Counted from the first letter of the stretch, positions 1 through 8,566 are shown. The stretch: 64,000 nucleotides of DNA from Nocardioides sp. S5 (GCF_017310035.1 NZ_CP022296.1:806001-870000), one strand, 5' to 3'. The notes: generated by a model not told the origin, from the letters alone. Program-made: numbers and translations.

Positions 1-2
1 CC

Positions 3-347
3 GACCACCTGTGTGCGGTCCTGCAGTTCGGCGCCACGGCGGACGCCACGATCGCCCGGCAGCTGCTCGAGGACCACCGAGCGGGTGTGGAGATGCTGCG
101 CATCGCGCTCGCCGGCTGGCGCAACGACGACGGCTCGGTGGGCTCGCCGTGGGCGGGTGCCCTGGCGGCCGTCTCGGGCACCCTGCGCGAGCTGGCCGGC
201 GACGAGGCCGAGGCCGTGCGCCGGTTGGTCGAGCAGGGCCCGCCCGCAGAAGAGGTCGGGCTCTCCGGCTACGGGGCCGACCCGGCACTGTCCACCGGAC
301 CGGCACTCATCTCGACCGCCACGATCCCCGTAGGAGCCCCCCGATGA
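3..347 (+). CDS. narJ: NarJ, nitrate reductase assembly chaperone (3' fragment)
   Basis: Only the C-terminal 114 residues lie in the window; the gene begins before base 1. NarJ is the cytoplasmic chaperone that assists insertion of the molybdenum cofactor into NarG and assembly of the NarGHI nitrate reductase. The visible start of the fragment, DHLCAVLQFGA, resembles the NarJ helix carrying the conserved LPDHL-type motif. The stop overlaps the narI start by 4 bp (ATGA), the usual narJ-narI coupling. narG and narH are expected upstream, outside the window. The call leans on the narI neighbour because the fragment is short. Confidence 0.8.
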   Translation, partial: DHLCAVLQFGATADATIARQLLEDHRAGVEMLRIALAGWRNDDGSVGSPWAGALAAVSGTLRELAGDEAEAVRRLVEQGPPAEEVGLSGYGADPALSTGPALISTATIPVGAPR

Positions 348-1078
348 CCGTCTTCCTCTGGGTGATCGTCCCCTACCTGTGCCTCGCGGTCTTCGCGGTC
401 GGTCACCTGTGGCGCTACCGCTACGACAAGTTCGGCTGGACCACGCGCTCCTCCCAGCTCTACGAGGACCGGCTCCTGCGGCTGGGCTCGCCGCTGTTCC
501 ACTTCGGGATGCTGGGCGTGGTCGGCGGGCACGTCATCGGCCTGCTCGTCCCACGGTCGTGGACCGAGGCAGTCGGGATCGACGACCACCTCTACCACTA
601 CGCCGCCGTCGGCGGCGGGCTCGTCGCCGGCTTCATGGCGCTGGTGGGCATGGTGATCCTGATCTACCGCCGTCGCACCGTCGGGCCGGTGTTCTCCGCC
701 ACCACGGTGATGGACAAGGTGATGTACGCCTTCCTGGCCGCCGCCATCGTGCTGGGCATGTGGAACACCATCGCGGGGTCGATCTTCAGCCTCGGCGGTG
801 AGTACAACTACCGCGAGGGCGTCTCGGTCTGGTACCGCTCGTTCCTGGCCTTCCAGCCCGACGCCGAGCTCATGGCCGAGGCCCCGATCGGGTTCAAGCT
901 CCACGCCCTCGTCGCGTTCGGGCTCTTCGCCCTCTGGCCGTTCACCCGGCTCGTGCACGTGTTCAGCGCCCCGCTGGGCTACGTCACCAGGCCCTACATC
1001 GTCTATCGCTCCCGCGACTCCCGCCCCGGTCAGCCCGGCAGCACCCCGACCCGGCGCGGCTGGGACCGGGTGGGGTGA
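344..1078 (+). CDS. narI: NarI, respiratory nitrate reductase gamma subunit
   Basis: NarI is the membrane cytochrome b subunit that takes electrons from quinol and passes them to NarH/NarG. The 244-residue protein has about five hydrophobic segments, the first at residues 1-20. Four histidines fall where the two haem b groups should be held: His53, His63, His187 and His205. The 10- and 18-residue spacings match those of the E. coli protein. The length is close to normal. The ATG at 344 overlaps the narJ stop, indicating translational coupling. The C-terminal tail after residue 215 is Arg/Pro-rich and cytoplasmic. No defect is visible. Confidence 0.93.
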   Translation: MTVFLWVIVPYLCLAVFAVGHLWRYRYDKFGWTTRSSQLYEDRLLRLGSPLFHFGMLGVVGGHVIGLLVPRSWTEAVGIDDHLYHYAAVGGGLVAGFMALVGMVILIYRRRTVGPVFSATTVMDKVMYAFLAAAIVLGMWNTIAGSIFSLGGEYNYREGVSVWYRSFLAFQPDAELMAEAPIGFKLHALVAFGLFALWPFTRLVHVFSAPLGYVTRPYIVYRSRDSRPGQPGSTPTRRGWDRVG

Positions 1079-1545
1079 GGCGAGTGTGCGAGTACTGCGG
1101 CTGTCGCACGGTCCCGGCCGTCCGCGAGCTGATGGAGGAGCACGACGCGATCATCGAGGACGCGGGCGACGTGCGCACCGCGCTTCTCTCCGGTGACCGG
1201 GCCGCGACCGTCGCCCGGCTGGAGCATCTCGCCAGCCATCTGGACCCGCACGTCCACCGTGAGGAGGTCGGCATCTTCGCTGCGCTCCGCGCCCAGGGGG
1301 ACTGGAGCGAGGAGGTCGCCGAGCTCGAGGGCGAGCACCGCGACCTCGACGGCGCGATCGCGCAGCTCGACCCCACGGACCCCTCCTTCGGCACCCGGGT
1401 CCTGGCGTTCCTGGAGTCACTCGAGGAGCACGTCGAGCGCGAGAACCTCGGGATCTTCCCGGTCTCGGTGGTCACCCTGGGGGCCTCGGGGTGGGACACC
1501 GTGGCTGAGGCGCACCGCGAGACGCCGACGTTCCTGACCACCTGA
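1075..1545 (+). CDS. Hemerythrin-domain protein with N-terminal CxxCxC motif
   Basis: The protein has about 156 residues. A helical hemerythrin-type domain carries spaced His and Glu residues (EEHDAI, HLDPHVHREE, EGEHRD, LEEHVEREN) suited to a non-haem di-iron centre. Such proteins bind O2 or respond to NO or oxidative stress. Directly before the domain is CEYCGCR, a Cys-x-x-Cys-x-Cys motif that could hold metal or be redox-active. The GTG at 1075 overlaps the narI stop; a second in-frame GTG at 1084 would begin exactly at the Cys motif and is equally likely. Its place directly behind narI suggests a role in nitrate/nitric oxide respiration, which is inference. Confidence 0.8.
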   Translation: MRRVCEYCGCRTVPAVRELMEEHDAIIEDAGDVRTALLSGDRAATVARLEHLASHLDPHVHREEVGIFAALRAQGDWSEEVAELEGEHRDLDGAIAQLDPTDPSFGTRVLAFLESLEEHVERENLGIFPVSVVTLGASGWDTVAEAHRETPTFLTT

Positions 1546-1580
1546 GCCCATCGCCACCGAGTCACGTGAGGACACCGCAC

Positions 1581-1913
1581 ATGGAATCGACGTCCCTGAC
1601 CAGCCTGGTCGACAGCCAGATCGCCGAGGCCCGGGAGGCGAGCAGCGGGCGGGCGGCGGTGACCGTCTTCGGAGGGCGCGAGCACGACCTCCGCCAGACC
1701 CTGATCGCCCTCGCGGCCGGCCGATCCCTCGGCGAGCACGAGGCGCCGGGGGAGGCGACCCTGCAGGTCCTCCTCGGCGAGGTGCGGCTCACGGCCGGTG
1801 AGGACGTGTGGGAGGGCAGCGCCGGCGACCACCTGGTGATCCCGCCGCACCGCCACGACCTGCACGCCGTGACCGACGCTGCGGTGCTGCTCACCGTCGC
1901 GTCGCGCGCCTGA
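1581..1913 (+). CDS. Small cupin-domain protein
   Basis: A protein of about 110 residues with a single cupin fold: a GEHEAPGEATLQVLLGEV strand pair, then GDHLVIPPHRHDLHAVTD, where the histidines would form the metal site. Substrate unknown. The ATG at 1581 follows a GAGG ribosome site at about 1568-1571; a GTG at 1566 is possible but overlaps that site. It lies between the nar genes and the molybdenum hydroxylase accessory genes and is followed after 16 bp by the nucleotidyltransferase. It may be a sensor or small-molecule binder; no function can be assigned from sequence. Confidence 0.75.
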   Translation: MESTSLTSLVDSQIAEAREASSGRAAVTVFGGREHDLRQTLIALAAGRSLGEHEAPGEATLQVLLGEVRLTAGEDVWEGSAGDHLVIPPHRHDLHAVTDAAVLLTVASRA

Positions 1914-1929
1914 CCCGTAGCGTGGCCCC

Positions 1930-2475
1930 ATGACGGTGGGGCTGTTGCTGGCGGCGGGTGCGGGCACGCGCTTCGGCGGCCCGAAGGCGCTGGCCCGCGA
2001 GCCCGACGGCACGTCGTGGCTGCTCCGCTCCGTGCAGGCGCTGCGGCCCTGCGCCGAGATCGTGGTCGTGCTCGGCGCCGAGGCGGAGCGGGCCGCCGCG
2101 CTGCTGCCGATGTCGGTCTCGCGGATCCGCGCCGACGACTGGGCCGAGGGGATGGGCGCCTCGTTGCGCGCCGGGCTCCTCGCCCTCGACCCGACCGACC
2201 ACGACGTCGCGCTCGTGTCGCTGGTCGACCTGCCCGACGTCGACGCGGCCGTCGTGGCCCGCCTCGTCGCTGCGGCCACGGGGCCCGACGTCCTCGCGCG
2301 GGCGGCGTACGACGGGGTGCCGGGGCACCCGGTGCTGCTCGGGCGCGACCACTGGTCCGGGGTGGTCGAGACCTCGGCCGGTGACCGTGGGGCGCGTGAC
2401 TACCTCGCCTCCCACGAGGTCGCGCTGGTCGAGTGCGGCGACCTGGCCACGGGCGCCGACGTCGACGCGCGCTGA
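1930..2475 (+). CDS. MocA-like molybdenum cofactor nucleotidyltransferase
   Basis: A 181-residue NTP-transferase of the MobA/MocA superfamily. The nucleotide-binding signature LLLAAGAGTRFGGPKAL is at residues 5-21, and a metal-binding region SLVDLPDVDAAVV follows near residue 100. MocA proteins attach CMP to molybdopterin to give the cytosine dinucleotide form used by the xanthine oxidase family, which includes CO dehydrogenase-type enzymes. The short GVPGHPVLLGRDHW and GDRGARDYL motifs are typical of MocA. Clustering with MoxR, VWA and XdhC genes supports a role in maturing the hydroxylase encoded at 12.8-17.4 kb. MobA (GMP transfer) is less likely in this context. Confidence 0.85.
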   Translation: MTVGLLLAAGAGTRFGGPKALAREPDGTSWLLRSVQALRPCAEIVVVLGAEAERAAALLPMSVSRIRADDWAEGMGASLRAGLLALDPTDHDVALVSLVDLPDVDAAVVARLVAAATGPDVLARAAYDGVPGHPVLLGRDHWSGVVETSAGDRGARDYLASHEVALVECGDLATGADVDAR

Positions 2476-2530
2476 GGCTCCGTCCGGCGACCCAACGTCC
2501 GGCCAACGTGCCGGGTCGTAGCCTGACGCC

Positions 2531-3409
2531 ATGGACCAAGGCATGGACTCCGCCGCAGACGTGGCCGCCCGGCTCGGCGCCACGGGGTACCTCGCCGACC
2601 AGGAGCTGGCCACGGTCGTCTTCCTGGCCTCGCGGATGCAGCGCCCGCTGCTGCTGGAGGGCGAGCCGGGCACCGGCAAGACCGCCCTCGCCGAGGCCCT
2701 CGCGCAGAGCCTCGACCTGCCGCTGGTCCGGCTGCAGTGCTACGAGGGGATCGACGCCAGCCAGGCGCTCTACGACTGGGACTTCCCGCGCCAGATCCTG
2801 CACCTGCGCGCCCTCGAGGCCGCCGGCGACGTGGACTCCGACGAGGCCGAGAAGAGCCTGTACGACGAGCGCTTCCTGCTCGCGCGACCGGTGCTCGCCG
2901 CGCTGCGCCAGGCGCCGGCGGTGCTGCTGGTCGACGAGGTGGACCGCGCCGACGACGAGTTCGAGGCGTTCCTGCTCGAGGTGCTCTCGACGTGGCAGGT
3001 CACCATCCCCGAGTTCGGCACGGTCACGGCGCCCGAGCCCCCTCTGGTGGTGCTCACCTCCAACCGCACGCGCGAGCTGCACGACGCGCTGAAGCGGCGC
3101 TGCCTCTACCACTGGATCGACCACCCGGGCCTGGACCGGGAGGTGCAGATCGTCCGCTCGCGCGCCCCCGAGGTCAGCGAGACCCTGGCACGCCAGGTCG
3201 TCGGCCTGGTCCAGCAGCTGCGCGCCCGCGACGACCTGCTCAAGCCGCCGGGCGTCGCGGAGACGCTCGACTGGGCGCGGGCGCTGACCTACCTCGGGGC
3301 CGCCGAGCTCGACCTGGCGTCCGCCGCCGCGACCCTCGGCGCGCTGCTGAAGTATCGCGAGGACGCCGACCGGGTGAAGGCCGCGCTGGACCGGATGCTG
3401 ACGAGATGA
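2531..3409 (+). CDS. MoxR-family AAA+ ATPase (CoxD-like)
   Basis: A 292-residue AAA+ ATPase. The Walker A motif GEPGTGKT is at residues 44-51, a Walker B motif VLLVDEVDRAD lies near residue 135, and LTSNRTRELHDALKRRC carries the sensor and arginine finger region. MoxR ATPases act as chaperones for metalloenzyme assembly; CoxD is the member needed to assemble the CO dehydrogenase CuMo centre in Oligotropha. The stop overlaps the start of the VWA partner gene by 4 bp, the typical MoxR-VWA pairing. It probably helps mature the CoxL-type enzyme encoded about 10 kb downstream. Confidence 0.9.
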   Translation: MDQGMDSAADVAARLGATGYLADQELATVVFLASRMQRPLLLEGEPGTGKTALAEALAQSLDLPLVRLQCYEGIDASQALYDWDFPRQILHLRALEAAGDVDSDEAEKSLYDERFLLARPVLAALRQAPAVLLVDEVDRADDEFEAFLLEVLSTWQVTIPEFGTVTAPEPPLVVLTSNRTRELHDALKRRCLYHWIDHPGLDREVQIVRSRAPEVSETLARQVVGLVQQLRARDDLLKPPGVAETLDWARALTYLGAAELDLASAAATLGALLKYREDADRVKAALDRMLTR

Positions 3410-4545
3410 GCCGACTGTCGACCACCGCCGAGCCGCACGCCGCGGACGAGGTCCTGCTGGGCTTCGCGCGGGCCCTGCGCGCCTCCGGCGTCGCGGTGAC
3501 GCAGGACCGGGCGATGGGCTACCTCACCGCCGTCGCCGAGGTGGGTGCCGACGACCGCCAGGCGACCTACTGGGCCGGGCGCGCGACCCTGTGCGGCTCG
3601 CCCGACGACCTGGCCCGCCACGACCAGGTCTTCGCCGCCTGGTTCGACGCGCGCGACGGCCTGCCGACCGCCCGGCCGCGGGAGGCGTCGCAGCCGGCGA
3701 CGGCCCACATGCTGCCCGACACCGAGACCGGTGGCGGTGGTGACGACGAGGACGCCGACGTGGTGCGGGCCGCGGCCTCGGCGGCGGAGGTGCTCCGCCA
3801 CCGCGACGTGGCCTCGCTCGACGCTGCCGAGAAGCGGCGCCTGGCCGGGATGTTCGTCCGGCTCTCGCTGCGCCCGCCGAGTCGGCGTACGGCCCGGCAC
3901 CGGAGGTGGCACCGCGGCCAGCTCGACGCCTCGCGGACCCTGCGCCACTCGCTGCGCCAGATGGGGGAGCCCGGCGAGATCGCCTGGCGCCGCCGCGGCA
4001 CCCGGCCGCGCCGGGTGGTGCTGCTGCTTGACGTGAGCGGCTCGATGACGGCGTACGCCGACGCGCTGCTGCGCCTGTCCCACCGGCTGACCCAGTCGGC
4101 GCGCGCGGGGGGCGGCACGGTGGAGACCTTCACCGTCGGCACCCGGCTCACCCACCTCACGCGAGCCCTGCGCTCGCCCGACCCCGACCGCGCCCTCGCC
4201 GCGGCCGGTGAGGTGGTCCCGGACTGGTCCGGCGGCACGCGCCTGGGCGAGACCCTGCAGGTCTTCCTCGACCGCTGGGGCCAGCGCGGGATGGCCCGCG
4301 GTGCGGTGGTGGTCGTCTTCAGCGACGGGTGGGAGCGCGGCGACGCGGCCCTGCTCGGCGAGCAGATGGCCAGGCTCCAGCGCATCGCCCACCGCGTCGT
4401 GTGGGTCAACCCGCACCGCGGCAAGGCGGGCTACGAGCCGCTCCAGGGCGGCGTCGTGGCGGCGCTGCCCCACTGCGACGACTTCCTCGCCGGGCACTCC
4501 CTGGCGACCTTCGCCGACCTCACGGAGGTGATCGCACGTGCGTGA
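3406..4545 (+). CDS. VWA domain protein (CoxE-like)
   Basis: A 379-residue protein. The C-terminal half is a von Willebrand A domain with an intact MIDAS motif DVSGS at residues 209-213, followed by the conserved Thr/Asp positions (GGTRLGE, FSDGWERGD). The N-terminal half is helical and resembles CoxE. CoxE-type proteins work with the MoxR ATPase in metalloenzyme maturation. The start ATG overlaps the MoxR stop, and the stop overlaps the start of xdhC by 8 bp, so the three genes are translationally coupled. An acidic spacer near residue 115 (GGGGDDEDAD) separates the two halves. Confidence 0.88.
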   Translation: MSRLSTTAEPHAADEVLLGFARALRASGVAVTQDRAMGYLTAVAEVGADDRQATYWAGRATLCGSPDDLARHDQVFAAWFDARDGLPTARPREASQPATAHMLPDTETGGGGDDEDADVVRAAASAAEVLRHRDVASLDAAEKRRLAGMFVRLSLRPPSRRTARHRRWHRGQLDASRTLRHSLRQMGEPGEIAWRRRGTRPRRVVLLLDVSGSMTAYADALLRLSHRLTQSARAGGGTVETFTVGTRLTHLTRALRSPDPDRALAAAGEVVPDWSGGTRLGETLQVFLDRWGQRGMARGAVVVVFSDGWERGDAALLGEQMARLQRIAHRVVWVNPHRGKAGYEPLQGGVVAALPHCDDFLAGHSLATFADLTEVIARA

Positions 4546-5671
4546 CGTGCTGCCCGAGCTGATGCAGTGGTGGGAGGCCGGCGAGACGATCGGCGTCGGC
4601 ACCGTGGTCGCGACCTTCCGGTCCGCGCCCCGCCCCGCCGGCGCCTCGATGCTGGTCGGTCCCGACGAGTCGGCGGTCGGCTCGGTGTCCGGCGGCTGCG
4701 TCGAGGGCGCGGTCTACGAGCTCGCCCAGACGGTGGTGGCCTCGGGGGAGCCGGTGCTGGAGAGGTACGGCGTCTCCGACGACGACGCCTTCGCGGTCGG
4801 GCTGACCTGCGGCGGGATCCTCGACGTCTTCGTCGAGCAGGTCTCGCGCGAGACGTTTCCGCAGCTCGGCGACGTGGCCGCCGACATCGAGGCCGGGCGC
4901 CCGGTCGCGCTCGCGACCGTCATCGAGCACCCCGACCCGGCGTGGGTGGGCCGTCGCATGGTCGTACGCCCGGACGTCCCCGCCGACGGCAGCCTCGGCT
5001 CGCCGCGGGCCGACGCGGCCGTCCACGACGATGCCCTCGGCCTGCTCGCCGCCGGCACCAATGCGACGCTGACCTACGGCCCCGACGGCGAGCGCCGCGG
5101 AGAGGGGATGCGGGTCTTCGTGTGGGGCTTCGCCCCCAAGCCGCGGATGCTGGTCTTCGGGGCCATCGACTTCGCCGCCGCCGTCGCCAAGGTGGGGTCG
5201 TTCCTCGGCTACCACGTCACGGTGTGCGACGCGCGCCCCGTCTTCGCGACCAGCTCGCGGTTCCCGGGCGCCGACGAGGTGGTCGTCGACTGGCCGCACC
5301 GCTACCTCCGCGCCGAGCTCGACGCCGGACGCATCGACCGCCGCACCGTCCTGGCGGTCCTCACCCACGACCCCAAGTTCGACGTGCCGCTGCTCGAGGT
5401 CGCGCTGCGGCTCGACGACGACGTCCGCCCGGGCTACATCGGGGCCATGGGCTCGCGGCGTACGCACGACGAGCGGATGGCGCGTCTGGTCGAGGCCGGT
5501 CTCGGCGAGGCCGAGCTCGCGCTGCTCTCCTCACCGATCGGCCTCGACCTGGGGGCGCGTACGCCCGAGGAGACGGCGGTGTCGATCGCCGCGGAGATCG
5601 TGGCCCGCCAGTGGGGCGGGTCGGGGGAGCGGCTCGCTGCGACCGAGGGCCGCATCCACCACGACGACTGA
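4538..5671 (+). CDS. XdhC/CoxI-family molybdenum cofactor insertion protein
   Basis: A 377-residue protein with the XdhC_CoxI N-terminal domain (SGGCVEGAVYE at about residues 51-61, GLTCGG near 90) and a C-terminal Rossmann-like domain (PRMLVFGAIDFAAA, GYIGAMGSRRTHDER). Family members bind molybdenum cofactor, help its sulfuration and deliver it to xanthine oxidase-type enzymes. GTG at 4538 is the first start and overlaps the upstream VWA gene. It closes the accessory operon begun by the cupin or MocA gene. Its structural targets probably lie at 12.8-17.4 kb, separated by unrelated genes and an insertion sequence. Confidence 0.9.
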   Translation: MRDVLPELMQWWEAGETIGVGTVVATFRSAPRPAGASMLVGPDESAVGSVSGGCVEGAVYELAQTVVASGEPVLERYGVSDDDAFAVGLTCGGILDVFVEQVSRETFPQLGDVAADIEAGRPVALATVIEHPDPAWVGRRMVVRPDVPADGSLGSPRADAAVHDDALGLLAAGTNATLTYGPDGERRGEGMRVFVWGFAPKPRMLVFGAIDFAAAVAKVGSFLGYHVTVCDARPVFATSSRFPGADEVVVDWPHRYLRAELDAGRIDRRTVLAVLTHDPKFDVPLLEVALRLDDDVRPGYIGAMGSRRTHDERMARLVEAGLGEAELALLSSPIGLDLGARTPEETAVSIAAEIVARQWGGSGERLAATEGRIHHDD

Positions 5672-5688
5672 CGACCTCGGGCGGCGAC

Positions 5689-5718
5689 TTGGTCCTTTCG
5701 GGTGAACCCGCCTATGGT
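5689..5718 (+). promoter_or_regulatory. Candidate sigma-70 promoter for the secreted EEP protein
   Basis: TTGGTC at 5689-5694 and TATGGT at 5713-5718 are separated by 18 bp. A start site 7-8 bp downstream would fall on the ATG at 5726, giving a leaderless mRNA, which is common in actinobacteria. This arrangement is one reason for choosing that start. Confidence 0.45.
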
Positions 5719-5725
5719 CTCCGGG

Positions 5726-6637
5726 ATGTTTTCCCCCGCCGCGTTGCCCCGTGTCCTCGTCCGGTCGACCGCACTCGTCCTCGCGGCCCTGCTGCTGATC
5801 ACCGGTGTGTCGCCGGGTGCGTCGGCAGCCGAGGCGCGTGAGCAGGCGCGTGAGCAGGAGCGCTCGCAGGCCGCCGCCGCGGGCCCCGCTGGCCGATTCA
5901 CCGTGGCCACGCTCAACCTCCGCAAGGGGATGAGGGTGCCCGGGATGCGTCACGACATCGGTCGGGTCCTCAGCGGCGGGGCCTCGGTCATCGGGTTCCA
6001 GGAGCGCCTGTTCAGCCGGCCTGCGCTGCGTGCGTCGCTGCCGAAGTCGTGGACGCTGCTGATGCCCGACGGTCCGACCGGCACGGACGACAACCCGATC
6101 GCGTTCGACAAGGACGTCTGGGAGCTCGAGAAGACCTGGTCGGCCCTCCTCACCGGCAAGACCTGGCGGCGTCAGACCGGTCAGATCGCCCACGACCAGT
6201 ACGGCGTGGTGGCGGTGCTCAGGCACCGCGCGAGCGGTCACGTCATCCGCGCGATGAGCTTCCACCTGCCCAACCACCTCCACAACCGCCGCACCGGCGG
6301 GCCCAACTACGCCAACCGCGGCGGCGTGCAGGCCATGTGGCGGATGGCGGCCCGGGTCCGCTTCATCGCCCAGGACGCTCCCGAGGCGCACCAGTTCGTC
6401 GGGCTGTGCGACTGCAACGTCACCGAGAACCGCGACACCACCGACCACCTCGTGAAGGGCCGGATCACCCGGCCGCTGCGCCTGGAGACCAACTACACCG
6501 GTCGCAAGGGCGGGTCGGGCATCGACTACGTGATGGGCGAGCGCGCCTCGGAGTTCCGCATCCGTTCCTTCCGCTCCTACCGCGACCTGGTCACCGACCA
6601 CCCCGGCATCGTCGCCACCTTCGCGCGCAAGCGCTGA
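5726..6637 (+). CDS. Secreted endonuclease/exonuclease/phosphatase family protein
   Basis: About 303 residues. It begins with a signal peptide: Arg at about residue 9, a hydrophobic stretch of about 17 residues, and a cleavage region near SPGASAAEA. The mature part has an EEP-type pattern: FTVATLNLRK (strand plus Asn), VIGFQER (catalytic Glu), SFHLPNH, GLCDCNVTEN and ITDHPGIVATF-like VTDHPGIV with the terminal Asp-His. Family members cut phosphodiester or phosphomonoester bonds in nucleic acids or lipids; the substrate here is unknown. In-frame starts also exist at 5702 and 5714. It lies between the two halves of the molybdenum hydroxylase system and looks unrelated to it. Confidence 0.82.
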   Translation: MFSPAALPRVLVRSTALVLAALLLITGVSPGASAAEAREQAREQERSQAAAAGPAGRFTVATLNLRKGMRVPGMRHDIGRVLSGGASVIGFQERLFSRPALRASLPKSWTLLMPDGPTGTDDNPIAFDKDVWELEKTWSALLTGKTWRRQTGQIAHDQYGVVAVLRHRASGHVIRAMSFHLPNHLHNRRTGGPNYANRGGVQAMWRMAARVRFIAQDAPEAHQFVGLCDCNVTENRDTTDHLVKGRITRPLRLETNYTGRKGGSGIDYVMGERASEFRIRSFRSYRDLVTDHPGIVATFARKR

Positions 6638-6658
6638 CTCGCGACTGGCTCCCCGGTC

Positions 6659-7078
6659 TCAGCCGCCGGCGGGTGGGTCCAGCAGCTCGGCGCTGATGTC
6701 CTCCCAGTGGAAGACGTCGCGCCACCGGTCGTGGTCCGGGTCGTGGATCTCGGAGGCCCACCCCTCGAAGGCATCTGCCACGCGGTCCCGCGAGAGCGTG
6801 CGCGTCATCAGGTGCCTCGGCGGGTCGTCGTCGCGCACCTCGAGCCGCAGGAGACCATCGCCCTGGAGCAGGACCTGGACGTAGCGACCCGGGTGGTCGA
6901 GGTTCTGCAGGATCAGTACGCCGTCCCCGCGCGGCAGCGTCTCCAGAAGTCCGAGCACCGCATCGCGGCTGGGGCCGCGGATGATTCCGCGATGGGTGCC
7001 GTGCAGCTTGAACCGCTGCGCCTGCGTCCGGTTCACAGTCAGACCGTAGCGCGTGGGGTCGGGCTCGGACCCAGCCAC
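6659..7078 (-). CDS. Conserved hypothetical protein
   Basis: 139 residues, no signal peptide or membrane segment. The N-terminal part alternates short strands (QRFKLHGTHRGIIRG, GDGVLILQNLDHPGRYVQVLLQG, LLRLEVRDD), and the C-terminal part is acidic and Trp-rich (GWASEIHDPDHDRWRDVFHWED). This resembles small immunity-like or uncharacterised actinobacterial proteins, but I recognise no family. It is convergent with the EEP gene (21 bp between stops) and lies 141 bp downstream of the hydrolase gene on the same strand. Codon use looks native. Confidence 0.6.
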   Translation of the reverse strand: MAGSEPDPTRYGLTVNRTQAQRFKLHGTHRGIIRGPSRDAVLGLLETLPRGDGVLILQNLDHPGRYVQVLLQGDGLLRLEVRDDDPPRHLMTRTLSRDRVADAFEGWASEIHDPDHDRWRDVFHWEDISAELLDPPAGG

Positions 7079-7219
7079 GAGCCGGCAGCGTGGACTAGCG
7101 TCGAGTGATGCGGGAGCAGTGGCACCTCGAGGGGCAGGCTGAGCCAGTCGGCGCTGGCGACGTCGCCGCGACCTTGATGCGTCGTGGCAGGTGGATCGGT
7201 AACGGCCGGTCCCGCGGTG

Positions 7220-7957
7220 TCAGTGCGCTGCGCTGTCGGCGAGCCATGCGTCCAGGACGGCCATGTACTCGTCGTAGAAGCCGTACCAGACGCTGTGTCC
7301 CGCGCCCTTCACGCCGTGCACCGCGAAGCCCAGTGCCCTGAGCTCATGGACGCGGTTCGCTGACACGTACTCACTCGGGTCGGCATGGATGAGCAGCGAC
7401 GGGATCGCAGCGGTAGGAGGCGTGATGTCGTCCCACTCCTCTGCCAGCTCCAGCGCGACCGCGCTCGCGACGTCGAAGAGGCGGGCGGCCTCCTCCTCGA
7501 TCTCACGATCGCGTTGCTTCCACCAGGTCCTGGTCTGGGCGAGCCTCGAAGCCGTCCTGCCCGCCCTGGCCCGCTCGAACAGGGCAGCCAAGGTGTCGGC
7601 ATCCCGCGGTTGCGCGTCCGAGTCGAGTGGCTGGAAGGGGATGTCCACGTAGACCACGCGGGCCGGCTCCAGACGCTCAAGGGCACCTGCGACCACCATG
7701 CCGCCGAGGGACTGGCCGATGGCCAGGGCCGGTCGTGGCGGCACCGACTCGACGAGGCTGTCCACGAAGGCGCTCATGCCCCCGTCGAGACACTGGCCGG
7801 AATGACCATGGCCCGGGAGGTCGACTGCGATCGCGCGGTAGCCCCGGTCGGCCAGGGCAGGGCCGATCTCCCAGAACTGGCGGGACTCGCCCATCATCCC
7901 GTGCACCAGAACGGCAACGCGATCGCCGCTGCCCCATTCGCGCGTGTGCAGTCGCAC
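7220..7957 (-). CDS. Alpha/beta hydrolase
   Basis: A 245-residue alpha/beta hydrolase. HGMMGE provides the oxyanion loop, the nucleophile elbow is GQSLGG, an acidic residue lies in LLIHADPSEYV, and the catalytic His in GAGHSVWYGFYDE. PGHGHSG is the usual strand-4 region. Such enzymes hydrolyse esters, amides or lactones; substrate unknown. Start: GTG at 7957 is the first residue that fits the domain (VRLHTREWGSG) and follows a GGGGGTGG ribosome-site-like run. The much longer upstream reading frame has no conserved features. The catalytic triad appears intact. Confidence 0.82.
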   Translation of the reverse strand: MRLHTREWGSGDRVAVLVHGMMGESRQFWEIGPALADRGYRAIAVDLPGHGHSGQCLDGGMSAFVDSLVESVPPRPALAIGQSLGGMVVAGALERLEPARVVYVDIPFQPLDSDAQPRDADTLAALFERARAGRTASRLAQTRTWWKQRDREIEEEAARLFDVASAVALELAEEWDDITPPTAAIPSLLIHADPSEYVSANRVHELRALGFAVHGVKGAGHSVWYGFYDEYMAVLDAWLADSAAH

Positions 7958-8061
7958 GGCGCCACCCCCATGGTCGTGAGGTCGACAGCCTAGGGGAGGG
8001 GAGTTGCGCGGCGCGTCCGTCGTCGACGTGAGCGGATGCTCGGTTGCGGCACATCGGGACG

Positions 8062-8475
8062 TCAGGTCAGCCGCGCCCTCACGAGTGCAGCGAGGTCCTT
8101 GGCGGCGGCCGTGAGTGCCTCCCCGGCATCCAGGCGTATCTCGGCCTCCACCTTCCACCCTCCAGGCACTGTCGACTCCCACAGCAACACGTGGAGGTTG
8201 ACGTGGCCATCGTGATCCGCCTGGATGCGCAGATCGCCTTCGACGGACTCGTAGTCCCGACTTCCGTTCCACCCTCGCCAGTTCGTGGCCAGATCGGCGA
8301 AGTAGCGAGCCAGGCTGGTGAAACCTTCGTCGTACCCCTCGTAGACCTGCCGCGACGCGCGGAGGTCGGGGCCCGCGATGGTGACTGAGAGGTGGTGAGC
8401 CGGGGCCTCCGACGCATCGTCGGGGTCGGAGAAGACCAGCGCCGTGCGAACGTCTCCCATGACCACCTGCTCCAT
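8062..8475 (-). CDS. DUF6228-like hypothetical protein
   Basis: About 137 residues. The centre, with NWRGWNGSRDYESVEGDLRI followed by a strand ending GHVNLHVLLWE, resembles DUF6228-type proteins in which a W-x-G-W motif precedes a GHV strand pair; this assignment is from memory and moderate. No catalytic motif is apparent. Start: ATG at 8475 (MEQVVMGD) is preferred over the GTG or ATG positions further upstream, which would add an Arg-rich tail. It is in the same orientation as the hydrolase and HNH genes on either side. Function unknown. Confidence 0.6.
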   Translation of the reverse strand: MEQVVMGDVRTALVFSDPDDASEAPAHHLSVTIAGPDLRASRQVYEGYDEGFTSLARYFADLATNWRGWNGSRDYESVEGDLRIQADHDGHVNLHVLLWESTVPGGWKVEAEIRLDAGEALTAAAKDLAALVRARLT

Positions 8476-8566
8476 GTGGACAGCATGACGGACCGGTCGA
8501 CAGCTCACCGGCCCGGAGCACGCCTGCAGCCCCGCTACCGGGCAGGCGGCGGGGTGTGGGGCGGGG

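Noticed and set aside
2531..5671. MoxR-VWA pair as a gas-vesicle, secretion or defence module
   Set aside because: The CoxD/CoxE-like features and the adjoining MocA-like and XdhC genes point to molybdenum enzyme maturation.
7105..7341. Small + strand frame in the 141-bp gap before the hydrolase
   Set aside because: Arg-rich, overlaps the conserved hydrolase 3' end and lacks a ribosome site; the gap itself shows no feature I can support.
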